NCBI GenBank assembly: GCA_028571685.1
Contig: CM053164.1
Coordinates: 36,506,501-36,570,500 of the forward strand
Source: Heterohyrax brucei
Lineage: Eukaryota; Chordata; Mammalia; Hyracoidea; Procaviidae
Length of the DNA: 64,000 bases
Direction: 5' to 3'
Below the pieces are notes generated by a model. It saw only the letters and a program-made list of their open reading frames with translations, had not been told where the DNA came from and did not search any database. This document shows, in pieces, positions 21,636-34,415 of this stretch. The first letter of the stretch is position 1. The number at the start of each line of letters is the position of its first letter. Made by a program: the position numbers and the translations under genes.

Positions 21636-22984
21636 TAACTTTTTAGACCCGCAATGATCTGATGTGGGTTCCACAGATCAGCCTAGCAAGTTCAGTCTCC
21701 TGATGGTTTGCAGACTAGGCTTCCTCCTACCCCAAAGCACACAAGGTTGCCTTCTTTTCGGTAGCAAATGGCAGAAAAACTTATTAAGGGAAACTACATT
21801 CTAAAGAGGAAAGGGGTCAGTCTCCATGAGTGGAAATAAGACCCAGCATAGATTTTGGAGGTGTTTTTTATTGGCAGAAGTAGGGGGTGATGTCATAGAT
21901 GGGAGGTGGAGGTAGTAACTTGGTTTTTGATTAGGTTTCAGGCTACTGTTGTCACTTCACAACTGCCGGGAGGAATTGCTATATTTGCATCATAACTGCT
22001 AGGAAGAACTTATATTTGCATCACAAACTGCCAGGGAGAAGTGTTGATACTTGGCAGAGCAGGTTCCCTTGGTAACGTTGTCACTACTGTGGGTGTTCTA
22101 GAATAGAAACTACAACCTTTATTGTCTCCAGAAAATGTTACGTTCTGAAGTAAAATATGTTAGTATGTGGGGAAGCAATCAGATTCCGTAGCTAACTGTG
22201 ACAAGAGCAGTTAAGAATAACGTAGTGGTGTGTGTATGTTATGGTTTTATATGGCAAATTGATTCAGATTGTAAACTTTTACTTAAAGCACAATAAACTA
22301 TTTTTTTAAAAATGAAGAGAACTATGCCATGTGTACTTACCACACACCTTCAATAATTATCAAGTCATGGTAGTATTTCTGCAGTTGGTTTTTATAAAAC
22401 CACAATCTGTATATATGGTCCGTAAGTTGCAGTTGGTCACCTAAGTATTTTTAAAATCTATTTCCATCTCTTCTTTTCTCCCTTGTAACGTGTATATTAA
22501 AGGAAATGCAACATTTCTTCTAAAGAATTTCCCACTTTCTAGGTCTTGTTGATTATGTCACTGTGATACCATCTGCTTGTATTCTTCTGTGCCCTGTTCT
22601 TGACACATAGCCAATAAGGTTATTTTTTTTATAATGGGACAATAAATTTGTATCTTATGAGCTCCCGTTGGTCATAGTTGTTAATCAGTTACATTTTTGG
22701 CTAGCTCAGATTCTCTTCAAGTTGACTTCTGAATCTTTTTGACTCTAACCCAAAATGTCAAGATATGCCAGATGCAAATTAAAAATTTCTCTCCCTAGAA
22801 TTGGAATAAGTCTTCTTTTTTTTTTTTAAATGTGAATTCGCTGATGTTTCCAACTTAAACTTCAGATTACGGGAGTTTTAGACTTTGTTGATTTTTATAT
22901 TTATATCTCTTTAGTGTTATGCTGAAAAAAATGTTGATTTTCTTAACAGCATGATTGATTACTTTTTTAATTTTATCCCAGGGT
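21636..22984. other. Intron sequence, possible old LTR at its start
   Basis: From 21640 to 22130 the composition and a threefold short repeat suggest an LTR, but I see no clear ends. From 22130 to 22984 it is AT-rich and unassigned. Confidence 0.4.
21956..22050 (+). repeat. Degenerate tandem repeat, about 30 bp x 3
   Basis: Three successive units share the pattern tcacaactgcc.gg.aga.. followed by tatatttgca, with point changes. It may be a U3 enhancer array of an unrecognised LTR. Confidence 0.7.
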
Positions 22985-23212
22985 GTCGCAGCGTCAGTTC
23001 TAGTGACATTTCAGGCCAAGTAGTTGTTTTTTGTGGAAGCTATTCTGGGTGTTACAGAATGTGTAGCATTGTCCCTGACCTCTTCCAGGAGATACAATGG
23101 CATACTCTTCCCTTATCCTTCTCCACCCCAGTTACAATGTCCAAGAACATTTCCAGATGTTACCAAATGTCCCCTGAGGGGCACAGCTGCTCCCCGAGTG
23201 AGACCCATTGCA
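22985..23212 (-). mobile_element. MER5A-like hAT-Charlie relic
   Basis: The antisense words gacatttcaggccaagtagtt, atgtccaagaacatttccag and gttaccaaatgtcccctgag follow the MER5A order. It is diverged. Confidence 0.75.
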
Positions 23213-23397
23213 TTGTTCCAGTATCACAGTTTTATTTAAAAAAACATCAATATATCATTGTTTTTGTATTTTTTCCCATAGAGTATGTCTTACTGGATAT
23301 ACTGTTAAATGACTGCTCAAGTTAGTTAAAATGGTTCTGTTCTATTGTGTCATTAGCTTAATAGTCAATTCAGTTCATTTGTTTTATTTTTACTTTC

Positions 23398-25319
23398 AAT
23401 TAAAAAAATTTTTTTTATTGTGATTAAGTGAACGTTCACAATCCAGGTTGGTTTTCCATATAAAACCCCATAGTACCTGCTTCTCTGCACCTCTGTCTCC
23501 TCTCCTCACCGTATGAGAGCACACTCTTTAGTTCCAGTATGCACTTAACCAACACTTGTCCCCTTGTCTCCACTCTGTCCTCTCACCTTTGGAAAGAAAC
23601 CGGTAGGACAGCTTCTTATTTATCTGAAACTATAAGGTACACACACTACATGCTGCATTTTGTGTTCCAGAGTCCTGTCCATTCTTTGAAGTATTGGCTT
23701 CAGTACTGATTTCAGATCTGGACTAGCAGCAAGTCTAGGGGCCATGTTCTCGTGGGACCCTCCAGGTTATCAGACTGTCAGTCCTGGTCTTTTAATAGAG
23801 TTCTTGATCTGCACACCTCTTTTTCTCGTGCTGCGTCAGGAACTCTGCAACCCTACTGGAGCCGTCTTTGATGTTAGCTAGACACTATCTAGTTCTTCTG
23901 GTCTCATGCTGTTATAGTTTCCCAATCATATGACTTCTTCTGTCTCCTGGGCTCATTTTTCCTCATGGCTTTGATGTTCTTGGTTGTTACCTGTTCCAGA
24001 TGGGTTAAGACCAATTGATGGTCCTCATATAGCAACTTGCTGGCTTTTAAGAACCCAGATGCCACTCACCAATATGGGGTGCAGAAGACTCTCTTAGCAA
24101 AAGACTAGTTATGCTGGTTGACCTCATTGTCCACTGAAAACATGGTCCCCAGACTCCTGTTCATGCTACTCTATTCTTTGAAATACTGGGTTAAATTTAG
24201 AAAACCTTTTAGCTTTAGGTATAGTCCAGTTGTGCTGATCTGCCTTCTAGTATGTGCTGTCACTCTCTTCACCTAACTAAATTCCTGTCGACTGTCTAAT
24301 CTGTGATAATCCTTTCACTTCTCACTCTTGTAGCCATCAAAGAGTATTCTGTGCATATATGAGTCTTTTCCTAAGTTCTTATAATAGTGGTCTCATGCAA
24401 TATTTCTCCTTTTGCAGCTGACTGATTTCACTCAGCATAATATCTTCCAGTTGGTTGCAGGTTACAAGATGTTTCACAAAATTTTTCTTGTTCCTTATCA
24501 TTGCATAGTGTTCTGTTGTGTATATGTACCGTAGCTTGTGTATCCATTCATCTGTTGATGGGCACCTAGGTTGATTCTGTTTGCCACGGACAGAGCTGCA
24601 ATAAACATTCATGTGCAAGTATCTGTTGCTGAGACAGCCCTTATTTCTGTAGAATGTATTCTAAGCAGAAGAATTGCTGGGTTATATGGTATTTCTATTT
24701 CTAGCTTTTTAAGAAAGCTTCAAATTGCTTTCCAAAGAGGTTGTACCATTTGACACTCTTACCAACAGTGTGGAAGAGTTGCAGTCTCTCCGCAGCCTCT
24801 CTAACATTTGTTGTTATGTGTTTTTTTGATGAGTGCCAACCTTGTTGGGGTGAGATGGTATCTCATTGTAGTTTTGATTTGGATTTCTCTAGTGGCTGAT
24901 GAATCGTGAGCATTTCCTCATATGTCTTTGGATGGATATCTTCTTCGGAAGCGTGGATGTCTTCTTTGGAGAAGTGTCTGTCCATATCCTATGCCTGTTG
25001 CTTAATTGGGTTGTCTTTTTCTTGTTGATATTATGGAAATTAGATGTCAATCTGATAAGTGGTTGCCAAATATTTTTTGCCCATTCTGTAAGCCATCTTT
25101 TTACTCTTTTGATGGAGTCTTTGTATGAGGGTAACTGTTTATCTACTTTTTAGTAGTTCCCATTTAACTATTTTCTCTTCTGTTTGTGTATTCCTAGTAA
25201 TATTTAGTGTTTAAGCCATGTATTATAACTTCCATTGTTGTCTCAATTTTTTCTTACCTTCTTAACCCTTACCATTTTTGATTTGATGTTTAAGTCTTCG
25301 ATCCATTTTGAGTTAGTTT
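23398..25319 (-). mobile_element. Older L1 hosting the full-length L1, 3' part
   Basis: Antisense L1 from its poly-A side (ttttttttattgtgattaag) through the 3' UTR and the last third of ORF2. It breaks at 25319 and resumes at 33408 after the inserted L1. Confidence 0.9.
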
Positions 25320-26380
25320 CTTTTATTATTATTGTTATGAGTGAAAATATACAATCCCATATAAATTTGCATACCCGCCAATGAGATGCTCCCACTGCTG
25401 TCCCTGACCAGTGACAGCACACTCCTCCTCTTTGTTCTGTACATGGCATGTCCTCCTAATAATCTCCTGTCCCTTCCTCTCCACCCTCTCCTCCATGTCC
25501 AGTAAGAGGTCAGCCGAATGACATCCTATAGATGCATAGAAACATAAAGTGCACACATGATATGGTAGCTCTGTGTCACCAAGTCCAATACATTTCTGTC
25601 TAAAGAATTGACTTCCATTATGATTTGTGGACAGGGGCAGCATCAGGGCCAGGGGCCTTGCTCCCAGGGGAACCCCAAGGCCCAAGGCCCATCAGTTGCA
25701 GTCTTTTAGAGGAGATCTCAGGTGTACCCCTTTTTATTCTTGTGTTGCCAGTGAAACTCAACTTCGTGAGACCCATCACAGCTATCACTGGTAATGGCCG
25801 GGCACCATCGAGTTTTTCTAGTCACATGTCGATGTAGTCACCTGCTCATGTGGGTCTCTGTATCCTCTGGGTTCTCTTTGCCCCATGTCATTTTGGTCCT
25901 TGGAGATCATCCGTTCCTGCTGAGTTGGGACCATTGGTGTACCTCAGATGGCAGCTTGGAAGCTGTTAAGACTCCAGATGCCACTTACCAATGTGGGGTG
26001 CAGAAGACTCTCTTAGCAAAATGCTAGTTGTGCCATTTAGCCTCGATGTCCCCTGAAAGAATGGTCCCCAGACTCCCACCCCAGCTACTCTGTCCTTGCA
26101 ATATTGCGTTAAGATGGGAGCAGTAATAATGTTGAAGTCCAGTTAAAGTTGATCTTCTTCCTAATGTTTGCTGTTACAGATTTCACTCAGCCAAATTTCT
26201 ATCAACTTATCAATACCCTGCCCTCTCCCTCTTTCCCTCCTGACCCTTACAGCCATTCATAAAGCCTTTTCTCCTATGCATGAATCTGTTTTTAAGTTAT
26301 CATAGGGGTCTCATACAATGTTTGTCCTTTTGTCACTGACTACTTTTCACCCAACGTAATGTCCTCTATTTGAAACCATG

Positions 26381-29300
26381 TTATGAGATGCTTCCAGAAT
26401 CATCATTGTTCTTTATCATTGCGTAGTGTTCCATTGAGTATATGTACCATAGTTTACCTATCCATTCCTGTGTTGTTGGGCATCTGGGTTGATTCCATCT
26501 TTTTGCTATTGTGGACTCTGCTACAATGAACATTCTTGTGCATGTATCAATTGGTGTGAATGGCCTTGATTCTGTAGGGTATATTCCAAGCAGTGGAATT
26601 ACTGGGTCAAATGGTGTATCTATTTCCAGCTTTTTAAGGAAGCGCCAGATTGCTTTCCAAAGAGGTTGTGCCATTTTGCCATCCCACCAACAGTGTAGGA
26701 GTGCTCCAGTTTCTCCACAGCCTCTGTAGCATTTGTGGTTTTGTGTTTTTGGATCATGGCCACCTTGTTGGGGTGAGATAGTATCTAACTGTCATTTTGA
26801 TTTGAATTTCTTTAATAGCTGATGATCATGAGCATGTCCACTTGTGTTTCTTGGCTGCCTGGATCTCCTCCTTAGAGAAGTGTCTGTCCATCTCCTTTGT
26901 CCATCGCTTAATTGGATTCTTTATCTTTTTCTTACTGATATTTTGTAGTACCTTGTAGATTATGGAGTTCAGACGTCAGTCTGACATACAGTTACCAAAT
27001 ATTTTTTCCCATTCTGTAGGTGGTCTTTCAATTCTGTTAATAAAGTCTTTGGATGAGCAGAAGTATTTGATTCTTAGTAGTTCCCATTTATCTATTTTCT
27101 GTTGTTTGTCAGATTTTGAAGTTTGTCTACATTGTGTATTAAAATTTCCATTGTTGATCCTACTTTTTCTTGGATCAGCTTTATTGTTTTAGATTGGATA
27201 TTTAGGTCTTTTATCCAGTTTGAGTTGGTTTTTGCATAAGGTGTGAGATATGGGTCTTGTTTCAATATTGTGTAGATGGATATCCAATTCTGCCAGCACC
27301 ATTTGTTGAAGAGATTGTTTTTACCCCAGTTTAATGTCTTAGGGCCTTTGTCAAATAGCAAATGTTCATAGAAGGATGGTGTCATCTCTGGGGTCTCAAT
27401 TCTGTTCCACTGATCTATCGGTTTCTTTTGTACCAGTACTGGGCTGTTTTGACTCCTGTGGTAGTATAATAGGTCCTAAAATTGAACAGTGAAAGGCCTC
27501 CCGGTGTGTTCTTCTTCAGTAGTGCTTTGCTTATCTGGAGCTTCTTCCCTTTCCAAACAAAGTTGGTGATTTGTTTCTCCATCTCATTAAAAAGTGTTAG
27601 GAATTTGTATTGGGATTGCATTATATAAGTAAATTGCTTTGAGTAAAATGGACATTTTCACAATATTAAGTCTTCCTATTCAGGAGCAGGATGGGTTTCT
27701 CCATTTATGTAAGTGTCTTTTAGTTTGTTGTAGTCAGGTCTTGTAGTTCTCTTTGTAAAGGTCTGTTATTTCTCTGGTTAGATTTATTCCTAGGTATTTT
27801 ATCTTCCTGGAGGCTATCGTAAATACTACTGATTTGGTGATTTCTTCTTTAATAATATTGTTGGTATAAAGGAATTCGACTGATTTACAGATGTTTATCT
27901 TGTATCCTGACACTTTGCTGAACTCTTCTATCAAGTTCAGTAGCTTACTTAGGGATTCTTTGGGATTCTCTGAGTATACAATCATATCATGTGCAAATAG
28001 GGAGATTTTTTACGTCTTCTTTGCCGATGCAGATGCCCTTTATTTCTTGGTCTTGTCTAATTGCTCTGGCTAAAGCTTCTAGTGCAATGTTGAATAGGAG
28101 ATGTGAGAGTGGGCGTCCTTGTCTAGTTCCTGTTCTCAAGAGGAATTGTTTCAGTCTCTCTCCATTCAGGATGATGTAGGCAGTTGGCTTTGTGTAAATG
28201 ACCCTTATAGCACTGGGGAATTTGTTGTCTATTCCTATTTTGCTGAGAGTTTTTAGCACGAATGGGTGTTGGACTTTATCAAATGCCTTTTCTGCATCAA
28301 TAGACAAAATCAGGTGATTGTCTTTTGCGTTATTCATGTGGTTGATCACATTAATTGTTTTTCTGATGTTAAACCAGCCTTGCATCCCTGGTATGAATCC
28401 AACTTGGTCATGATGGGTTATTTTTTGGGTATGTTCAATTGCCAAGAATATTGTTGAAGATTTTTGCATTGATTCATGAGTGATATTGGTCTGTAGTTGT
28501 CCTTTTTGGTTGGGTTTTTCCCTGGCTTTGGTATCAGGGTTATGCTGGCTTCATAGAATGAATTTGGGAATATTCCATCCTTTGCTATGTTGTGAAACAG
28601 TCTCAGTAGTATTGGAAATAACTCTTCTTTAAAAGCATGGTAGAATTCTGCAGTGAAGCCATCTGGGCCAAGCCTTTTTTTGGTTGGCAGATTTGATGAC
28701 TTTTTCAGTCTCTTCCCTTGTGATGGGTTTATAACAATGTTCTGTTTCACCTTGTGATAATTTGGGTAGGTGATATAAATCAAGGACTTTGCCCATTTCC
28801 TCCAGGTTTTCAAATTTGTTAGATTACAGTCTTTCATAGCATTCAGCTATAATATTTTTTATTTCTGTTGGATCTGTTGTGACTACTCCTGTCCCATTTC
28901 TTATTTGGGCTGTTTGTTTCCTTTTCTGTTTTTCTTTAGTAAGTTTAGACAATGGTTTGTCAATTTTGTTTATCTTTTCAAAAAACCAGCTTTTGGTCTT
29001 TTCAATTTTTTCAATTTTCTTCTTTTATCTAATTCTTTTAGTTCTGCTCTAATCTTTATGACCTGTTTTCTTATGGTGCCTTAGGGGTTCCTCTATTGCT
29101 CTCTCTCTGCTTGTTCGAGCTGTAGGGCTAGATCTTTAGTTAGGATTCTTTCTTGCTTCCAGATGTGTGCATTTATGGAGATAAATTTACCTCTGAGCAC
29201 TTCTTTGGCTATGTCCCATAGGTTCTGGTAAAAAGTGTTTTCATTCTTATTGGAGCCCATAAATTTCTTTATTTCATCCTTGATTTCCTCTATAAACCAT

Positions 29301-31108
29301 GGCTTTTTGAGCAAGGTGTTGTTCAGTTTCCATGAGTTCCACTTTCTATCCATGTTTTTTCTGCTGTTGATGTAGACTTCAGTGGCTTTGTTGTCTGAGA
29401 AGTTGCTTTGCACTAATTCAATTGCCAAGGCCTGTCTACCCACAGAAGTGCCTGTAAGCAAAGCTACACGCCTATGTGATGGCGAGTGCAGGCATCTCAC
29501 CCTTGGCATATTTTTGGCTGTACTCTCCCTGATAATATTCTGCATCCTAATGAAACCTTCCTCAAAAGTACTCTCTCATCTCCCGGCACAAGGATTAAGG
29601 CAGATGCCTTCTAAGAGGGGTTTTACGACCCCCTCAGCTTATAAAATAATGTTGAGGAAACCTGAATGGGAGTTCCTAGAGAAAAGAGCTCAGAGGAATG
29701 GATCCCGAGACAGCATGCCCAGCCCGGGAACGCCCAGCCCAGGAATGTCAAGGCTAGCCCAGCCCTGCTGGCTTCCCCCAACTGCATATCTCCTTCCACA
29801 TGTGAAATACAAGATTACAGGAAGGCCCTGGGAAGCTCCACAGGGACGACCCCTCGCACAGCCTTTAGATATAGACATCCCACTTCCTGCATCAGGAAGA
29901 TGGATAGGCTCCCAAGCTTATTATAATTGGTATGGCAAGTGAGTAAATATTAAAGAAATACCTTTCTTAGAACAGCTTAAGAGAGGCATAGGGTAGGGGA
30001 TGATAGATGCTTACTGTCCCCACAGGAAGAGATAAAATAAGAGCAAAGAAGGAACAAATAGAGACAGCCGAATAATAACCTTTAGATGAGTCTACCCCTC
30101 TTCCTGCACCTTTAGCTTCAAGGCATAGATAGAGCTGATTGAGCTCAAGACATAGCTTTGTTTTCACTGTTAATTATAATCACAATATACTTGTCTCAGG
30201 CCATTACCTAGATGGCCCTAATGATTAACATGCAAAGAGACCATGAAGTGTCAGTTCCTTCCTAGCCAACAGTTTATGTGGTCAGAGAGCACCGTGAAAT
30301 CACATCAGCTCATTGATTATATAAAAAATGAAGAAAGACAGGCCTTAACAGGCTGCTGACCTCCAGATTCCTGGTTGTCTGAGTCTCTTTTCTTCACCGA
30401 CGCCACCCATCCCTTTGTGATCCCAGACCCTGTCAAGGCTGGCCCCTGACATTCAGCGGTATGGATTTTGTTGAGATTTGCTTTATGTGCTAACGCATGG
30501 TCTATTCTGGAAAATGTTCCATGTGCACTGGAGAAGAAGGAGTAGTTATCTGCTGATGGATAGAAAGTTCTGAATATGTCAGTGAGGTCTAGTTGGTTAA
30601 TTGTGGCAATAAGGTTTTCTGTGTCTTTATTGAGCTTTCTTCTAGATGATCTGTCCAGTATTGAGAGTGGAGTGTTGAAGTCTCCCAGTATTATTGTGGA
30701 GTGATCATTTTTGAGTGTAGTCAGTGTTTCTTCAATGTGTTTAGATGCTCTAGTATTGGATGCATAAATATTTAATATTGTTAAGTCCTGCTTGTGTATT
30801 GAACCTTTCAGCAATAAATAGTGTCCATCTTTGTCCATGATGGTGGATTTTACATTAAAATCTGTTTTAGCTGAGATTAGTATTGCCACACTTGGTCTTC
30901 TTTGTGTGTTGTTAGCTTGATATATGTTCTTCTATCCTTTAATTTTCTGTTTGTTCATATATTTAAGTCTAAGTTGAGTTTCTTGTAAGCAACACATGGA
31001 GAGGTCATATCTTTGGATCCAAGATGCTGCTTGTAGTCTCTTTACTGGAGTGTTCAGTCCATTCACATTCAGTTTAATTATCGATAGGTATGTGTTTAGT
31101 GCTGTCCT
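26381..31108 (-). pseudogene. L1 ORF2 (endonuclease and reverse transcriptase), dead
   Basis: On the minus strand the expected start at about 31108 reads AAG instead of ATG. Endonuclease follows (VAILISAKTDF is seen as MAILISAKTDF; IILGDFNTPLS). Next come the LTR interruption (29423-30451), the reverse transcriptase ([18 protein letters not shown]) and the C-terminal cysteine-poor tail to about 26381. The catalytic FADD box near 27990 reads FAHD, losing one metal-binding aspartate. Several frameshifts are present. Confidence 0.9.
29423..30451 (+). mobile_element. Solo LTR, ERV2-like, 6-bp duplication, in L1 ORF2
   Basis: A 1029-bp non-L1 block with ends tgccaaggcc and gcccctgaca. The flanks TTCAAT (29417-29422) and TTCAGC (30452-30457) each differ by one transition from TTCAGT, the base order found at this spot in the two intact L1 copies. 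A 6-bp duplication fits class II (betaretrovirus-like) ERVs. A TATA-like box (attatataaaaaatg) at about 30317, near the right end, suggests + orientation. A 186-codon open frame at 29382-29942 is fortuitous. No internal viral genes remain. Confidence 0.85.
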
Positions 31109-31527
31109 TGTGATATGTTTATTTTTGTGTTGATGTTTTCTCTGTTCTTATTATTCTGTTCTGGGACATTCTTCATCAGTTGATTTTTCACCTTTTTCAG
31201 TGTTGATTTTGTGCTTATTGAGACCTTGTATTACATCTTTTGATTTGGTATGTTGCATCTTTATTGTGCTTTGCGGCTGCCAGTATGATCCCCCTATATG
31301 TTTAAACCCAATTCTACCTACTACAAGTCTCATTAACTTCCTCTACATCTGAAAGAACTATAACAACTGTAATACATCTCTCTTTTGAATATGATGACAT
31401 CATAGTTTTCATGATATGATCACTGGATCACTTGTTTTAATATTATAGCTTTGACTGAATTTGGAGCCTTCCCTAACTGAGTAGGTTTCTGGATGATGTG
31501 TCCTGTATTTCCTCCTAAAATATGAAA

Positions 31528-32428
31528 CTAATGGTTTTGTTCTTCTAAGCCAAGAGCTTCTGTTGGTATTTCTTGTAGCTTTGGTTTGGTTTCTACAAAG
31601 TCTTTGAGTTTCTGTTTATCTGTGAATGTCTTGATTTCATTTTCTTATTTGAAAGATAGTTTTGGAGGATATATAATTTTTGGTTGAAAGTTCTTCTCCT
31701 TCAAGGCTTTGAATGTGTCATGCCACTGTCTCTGTACCCACATCATTTCTCCTGAGAAATCCGATGAAAGCCTATAGGGTTTCCCTCGGAATGTTAGCTT
31801 TCCTTTGAGTCTTACTGCCTTTAAGGGTTTCTGCTTGTGTTTCATTTTGTTAAGCTTGATTAGAATATATCTTGGAGTCTTTCTTTTGGGATCTATATTG
31901 AGTGGCATTTGATACACATCTTGAATATCTATATTCTCTTTCATAATTTGTAGGAAGTTTTCTGTCAGCATCTCAGCCATGATACTATCTGTTCTCAGGT
32001 ATCCCACCCTGTTCAGGAACTCCTATTAATTGTAGACCATTCCTCTTAATAGAGTCCCACATGCTTCTTAATGCTTTTTCATTTTTCTTGTTTCTTTTTT
32101 CTGATTTCTCCTCGTAGATGCTGGAGTCAGTAGCTCTGTCTTTCAGGTTAGAAAGTCTGTTTTCCATTTGTTCAATTCTGTTTTCTTGGCTTCCAACTGA
32201 ATTTTCTGTTTCTTTGATTTTGTTATTGATCTCTTGAATTTCAGAGTACTGGTGTCCCATCAGGTCAAACAGCTTGCTTAATTTTTCATTTTGCTCTGCT
32301 GTATTTTATATAAGGTTTAGGAGAGCTCTTTGTATAATCCTTTTATACCCATCCTCTGATAGTTTCAGAAAGGCTTCTTTGTCTGGGAAGTTCTTTAGAT
32401 CTTTCTTTTGTGGGCCTTCTGAAGCCAT
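31528..32428 (-). pseudogene. L1 ORF1, frameshifted
   Basis: ORF1 encodes the L1 RNA-binding chaperone. The start codon is at 32428 (ATGGCTTCAGAAGGC in intact relatives; here the second codon region is altered). The coiled-coil part (EIQEINNKIKETENSVGSQE) lies at about 32250-32190. The RRM and C-terminal part (KRKTPRYILIKLNKMKHKQK) lies at about 31890-31830. The two halves are in different frames near 31990-32007, and the C-terminus ends at TAG 31528-31530. Confidence 0.88.
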
Positions 32429-33407
32429 ATGTGTATTCTTCCTACTGTTCTGGTCCAAAGTTTGTTGCTTTTGGGACATATGGATGTTGTTTCTCTGGTG
32501 TTACCTTAATGGGATCTGAAGCTCAACCTGAAAAGGCAGTTGATCACCAGACACCTCTGTATACTCCAGTGGGTGGGCTCAGTGGAATCTCTGGGGTAGC
32601 AGGCTCCGCCTCTTGATTGGCAAAGACACAGCCCCTCTCATAGAGTCACTGGGGAGCCATCAGCTGACCCGGTAATGTGAGACAGTAAAGGCTGGAAGAG
32701 ATGCTGTCTGGATGCACCACAATTATTTCTCTATTGTAAGGTAAAAGGTATCTGAAAGCTTCCAAAGTTTGTCAGGCTCTCAGGTGTGCAAGTCCCTTTT
32801 CTAGCTGGCAAAGTAAGCACCTCAGTATCAAAGACTGCTTTACTGCTGGAGGAGCGCTCTCTGGGCAGGCACTGCTTCCCAGCTTTGGAATTAGGTCCAG
32901 CTGAGGACTCTGTATAGGAAACTCCACTTCCCAGTGAATCAAGAAGGCGTCCTGCACAAGCTGCCCTACCTGCCTTGGAAAAGGCTATTCAGTGGTGGAG
33001 ATTTGGAAATTCTGAGAGAGACAGAGAGGTCTGAGGTGCCGAGTCGCACAGATTCCAGGACCAGGCTTTCAAAATATGGTGACTCCGCTCACTAGTCTCA
33101 TCAGCAGTGCATCTGAGCCTTGCTGCCAGTCAAACCTCAGCCCCTCCTGCTGGCTAAGACAGAGGAAAAAAAAGTTAAAATGGCGATTCACCTTCAGTCC
33201 ATAATAGCTGACTCAACATTGTGGGGGTGGGTGAAAGAGAAGAAATTTCCTGCTCAGTGGTATGTAGACCAAATAGACAGCCTTATGCCATGTCCTAAGG
33301 CTCACTAGGTGTCCAGAAGGCTCCATTTAATTGTCTATTCAGGCCTTGGTTTCCAGCGGGATTTAGGAAGACGTGTGTTTAGTCTGCCATTTTGACTCTG
33401 TCCCCCC
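32429..33407 (-). other. L1 5' UTR (internal promoter region)
   Basis: GC-richer block between ORF1 and the 5' end. It is related to, but clearly diverged from, the 5' UTRs at 45159-46196 and 63029-64000, so this copy belongs to an older or different subfamily. Confidence 0.75.
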
Positions 33408-34404
33408 TTGAGTTAGTTTTTGTGTGAGGTGTGAAATGCGGGTTTTATGTTAGTTTGTTGCAGATGGATAACCAGTTTTGCCAACACTAATTTTTTTCAG
33501 TCTCTCTCCACTCAATATGATGTTGGCTGTTGACTTTGCATAGATACCCCATATTATGTTGAGGAGTTTTCCATCTATTTGTATTTTTCTGAGAGTTTTT
33601 AAAAACGTGAATGGGTGTTGGACTTTGTCCAGTGTCTTTTCTGCATCAGTTGATAAAATTGATTGCTTTTTATCTTTTATTTTATGTGGTTGAATATAGT
33701 AATTGTTTTTTTGATGTTGAACTGTTCTTGTATCCTGGTATGAATCCTGCTTGGTCATGGTAAATTATTTTTTTTGATAAGCTGTTGAATTATGTTGACT
33801 AGGAGTTTGTTGAAGATTGTTGCATCTGGGTTCATGAGAGATACTGGCCTGTAATTTTCTCTCTCTCTCTCTCTCTTTTTTTTTTACCTGTCTTTCCTTA
33901 ACTTTAGTATCAGGGTTATGCTGGCTTCATAGAATGAATTTGGCAGTGTTCCTTCCTTTTCTATGTTGTGAAATAGCTTCAGTAGTATTGAAATTAATTT
34001 CCCTCTCAAAGTTTGATAGAATTCTTAGTGAAGCCGTCTGGTGGTAAATTTTTGATTACTTTTTCAATCTCTTCTTTTGTGGATGGGTTTACTAAGTTGC
34101 CCTACTTCTCTTTATGATAATTTTGGTAGATAATTGTGACTCTAGAAATTCGTCCATTTCCTGTAGGTTTTCAAATCTGTTACAATATAGTTTTTCATAG
34201 TATACTGTTATAAATCTTTTACTTTTGTTTGGACCTTTTATGACATCTGCTTTTTCACTTCGTATTCAAGTTATTTGTTTCTTCTCCTGTCATTTGTGAG
34301 TTTAGCCAATGTTTTTATTGATTTTGTTGATTTAATTCTGCTCTAATTTTTATTACCTGTTTTCTTCTGGTTCCCAAGGGGTCCTTTTGTTGTTGATTGA
34401 GTTT
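33408..34404 (-). mobile_element. Older L1 hosting the full-length L1, 5' continuation
   Basis: Directly continues the ORF2 homology broken at 25319. An internal deletion at about 33490 then jumps to more upstream ORF2 (reverse transcriptase fingers region), ending at about 34404. A (CT)n run lies at 33858-33877. Confidence 0.88.
33858..33886. repeat. (CT)n / poly-T simple repeat
   Basis: About ten CT units followed by a T run, inside L1-derived sequence. Confidence 0.9.
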
Positions 34405-34415
34405 GTAAAATCATC

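Larger units (their letters stand above)
25320..33407 (-). mobile_element. Full-length L1 with 12-bp duplication and nested LTR
   Basis: The element runs from its AT-rich 3' end at 25320 to a 5' end at 33407 that reads on the minus strand GGGGGGACAGAGTCAAAATG. TTGAGTTAGTTT flanks it at 25308-25319 and 33408-33419. Removing the 1029-bp LTR and its 6-bp duplication leaves about 7.05 kb of L1. The order on the minus strand is 5' UTR (33407-32429), ORF1, ORF2, 3' UTR. It lies antisense to UBXN2A. The two ORFs are damaged. Confidence 0.95.

Noticed and set aside
22951..23325. 124-residue + strand frame
   Set aside because: It overlaps a MER5A-like relic and lacks any coding signature.
29382..29942. 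A 186-residue + strand frame
   Set aside because: It lies almost wholly in the solo LTR and starts in L1 ORF2 antisense sequence; there is no domain and no splice context.
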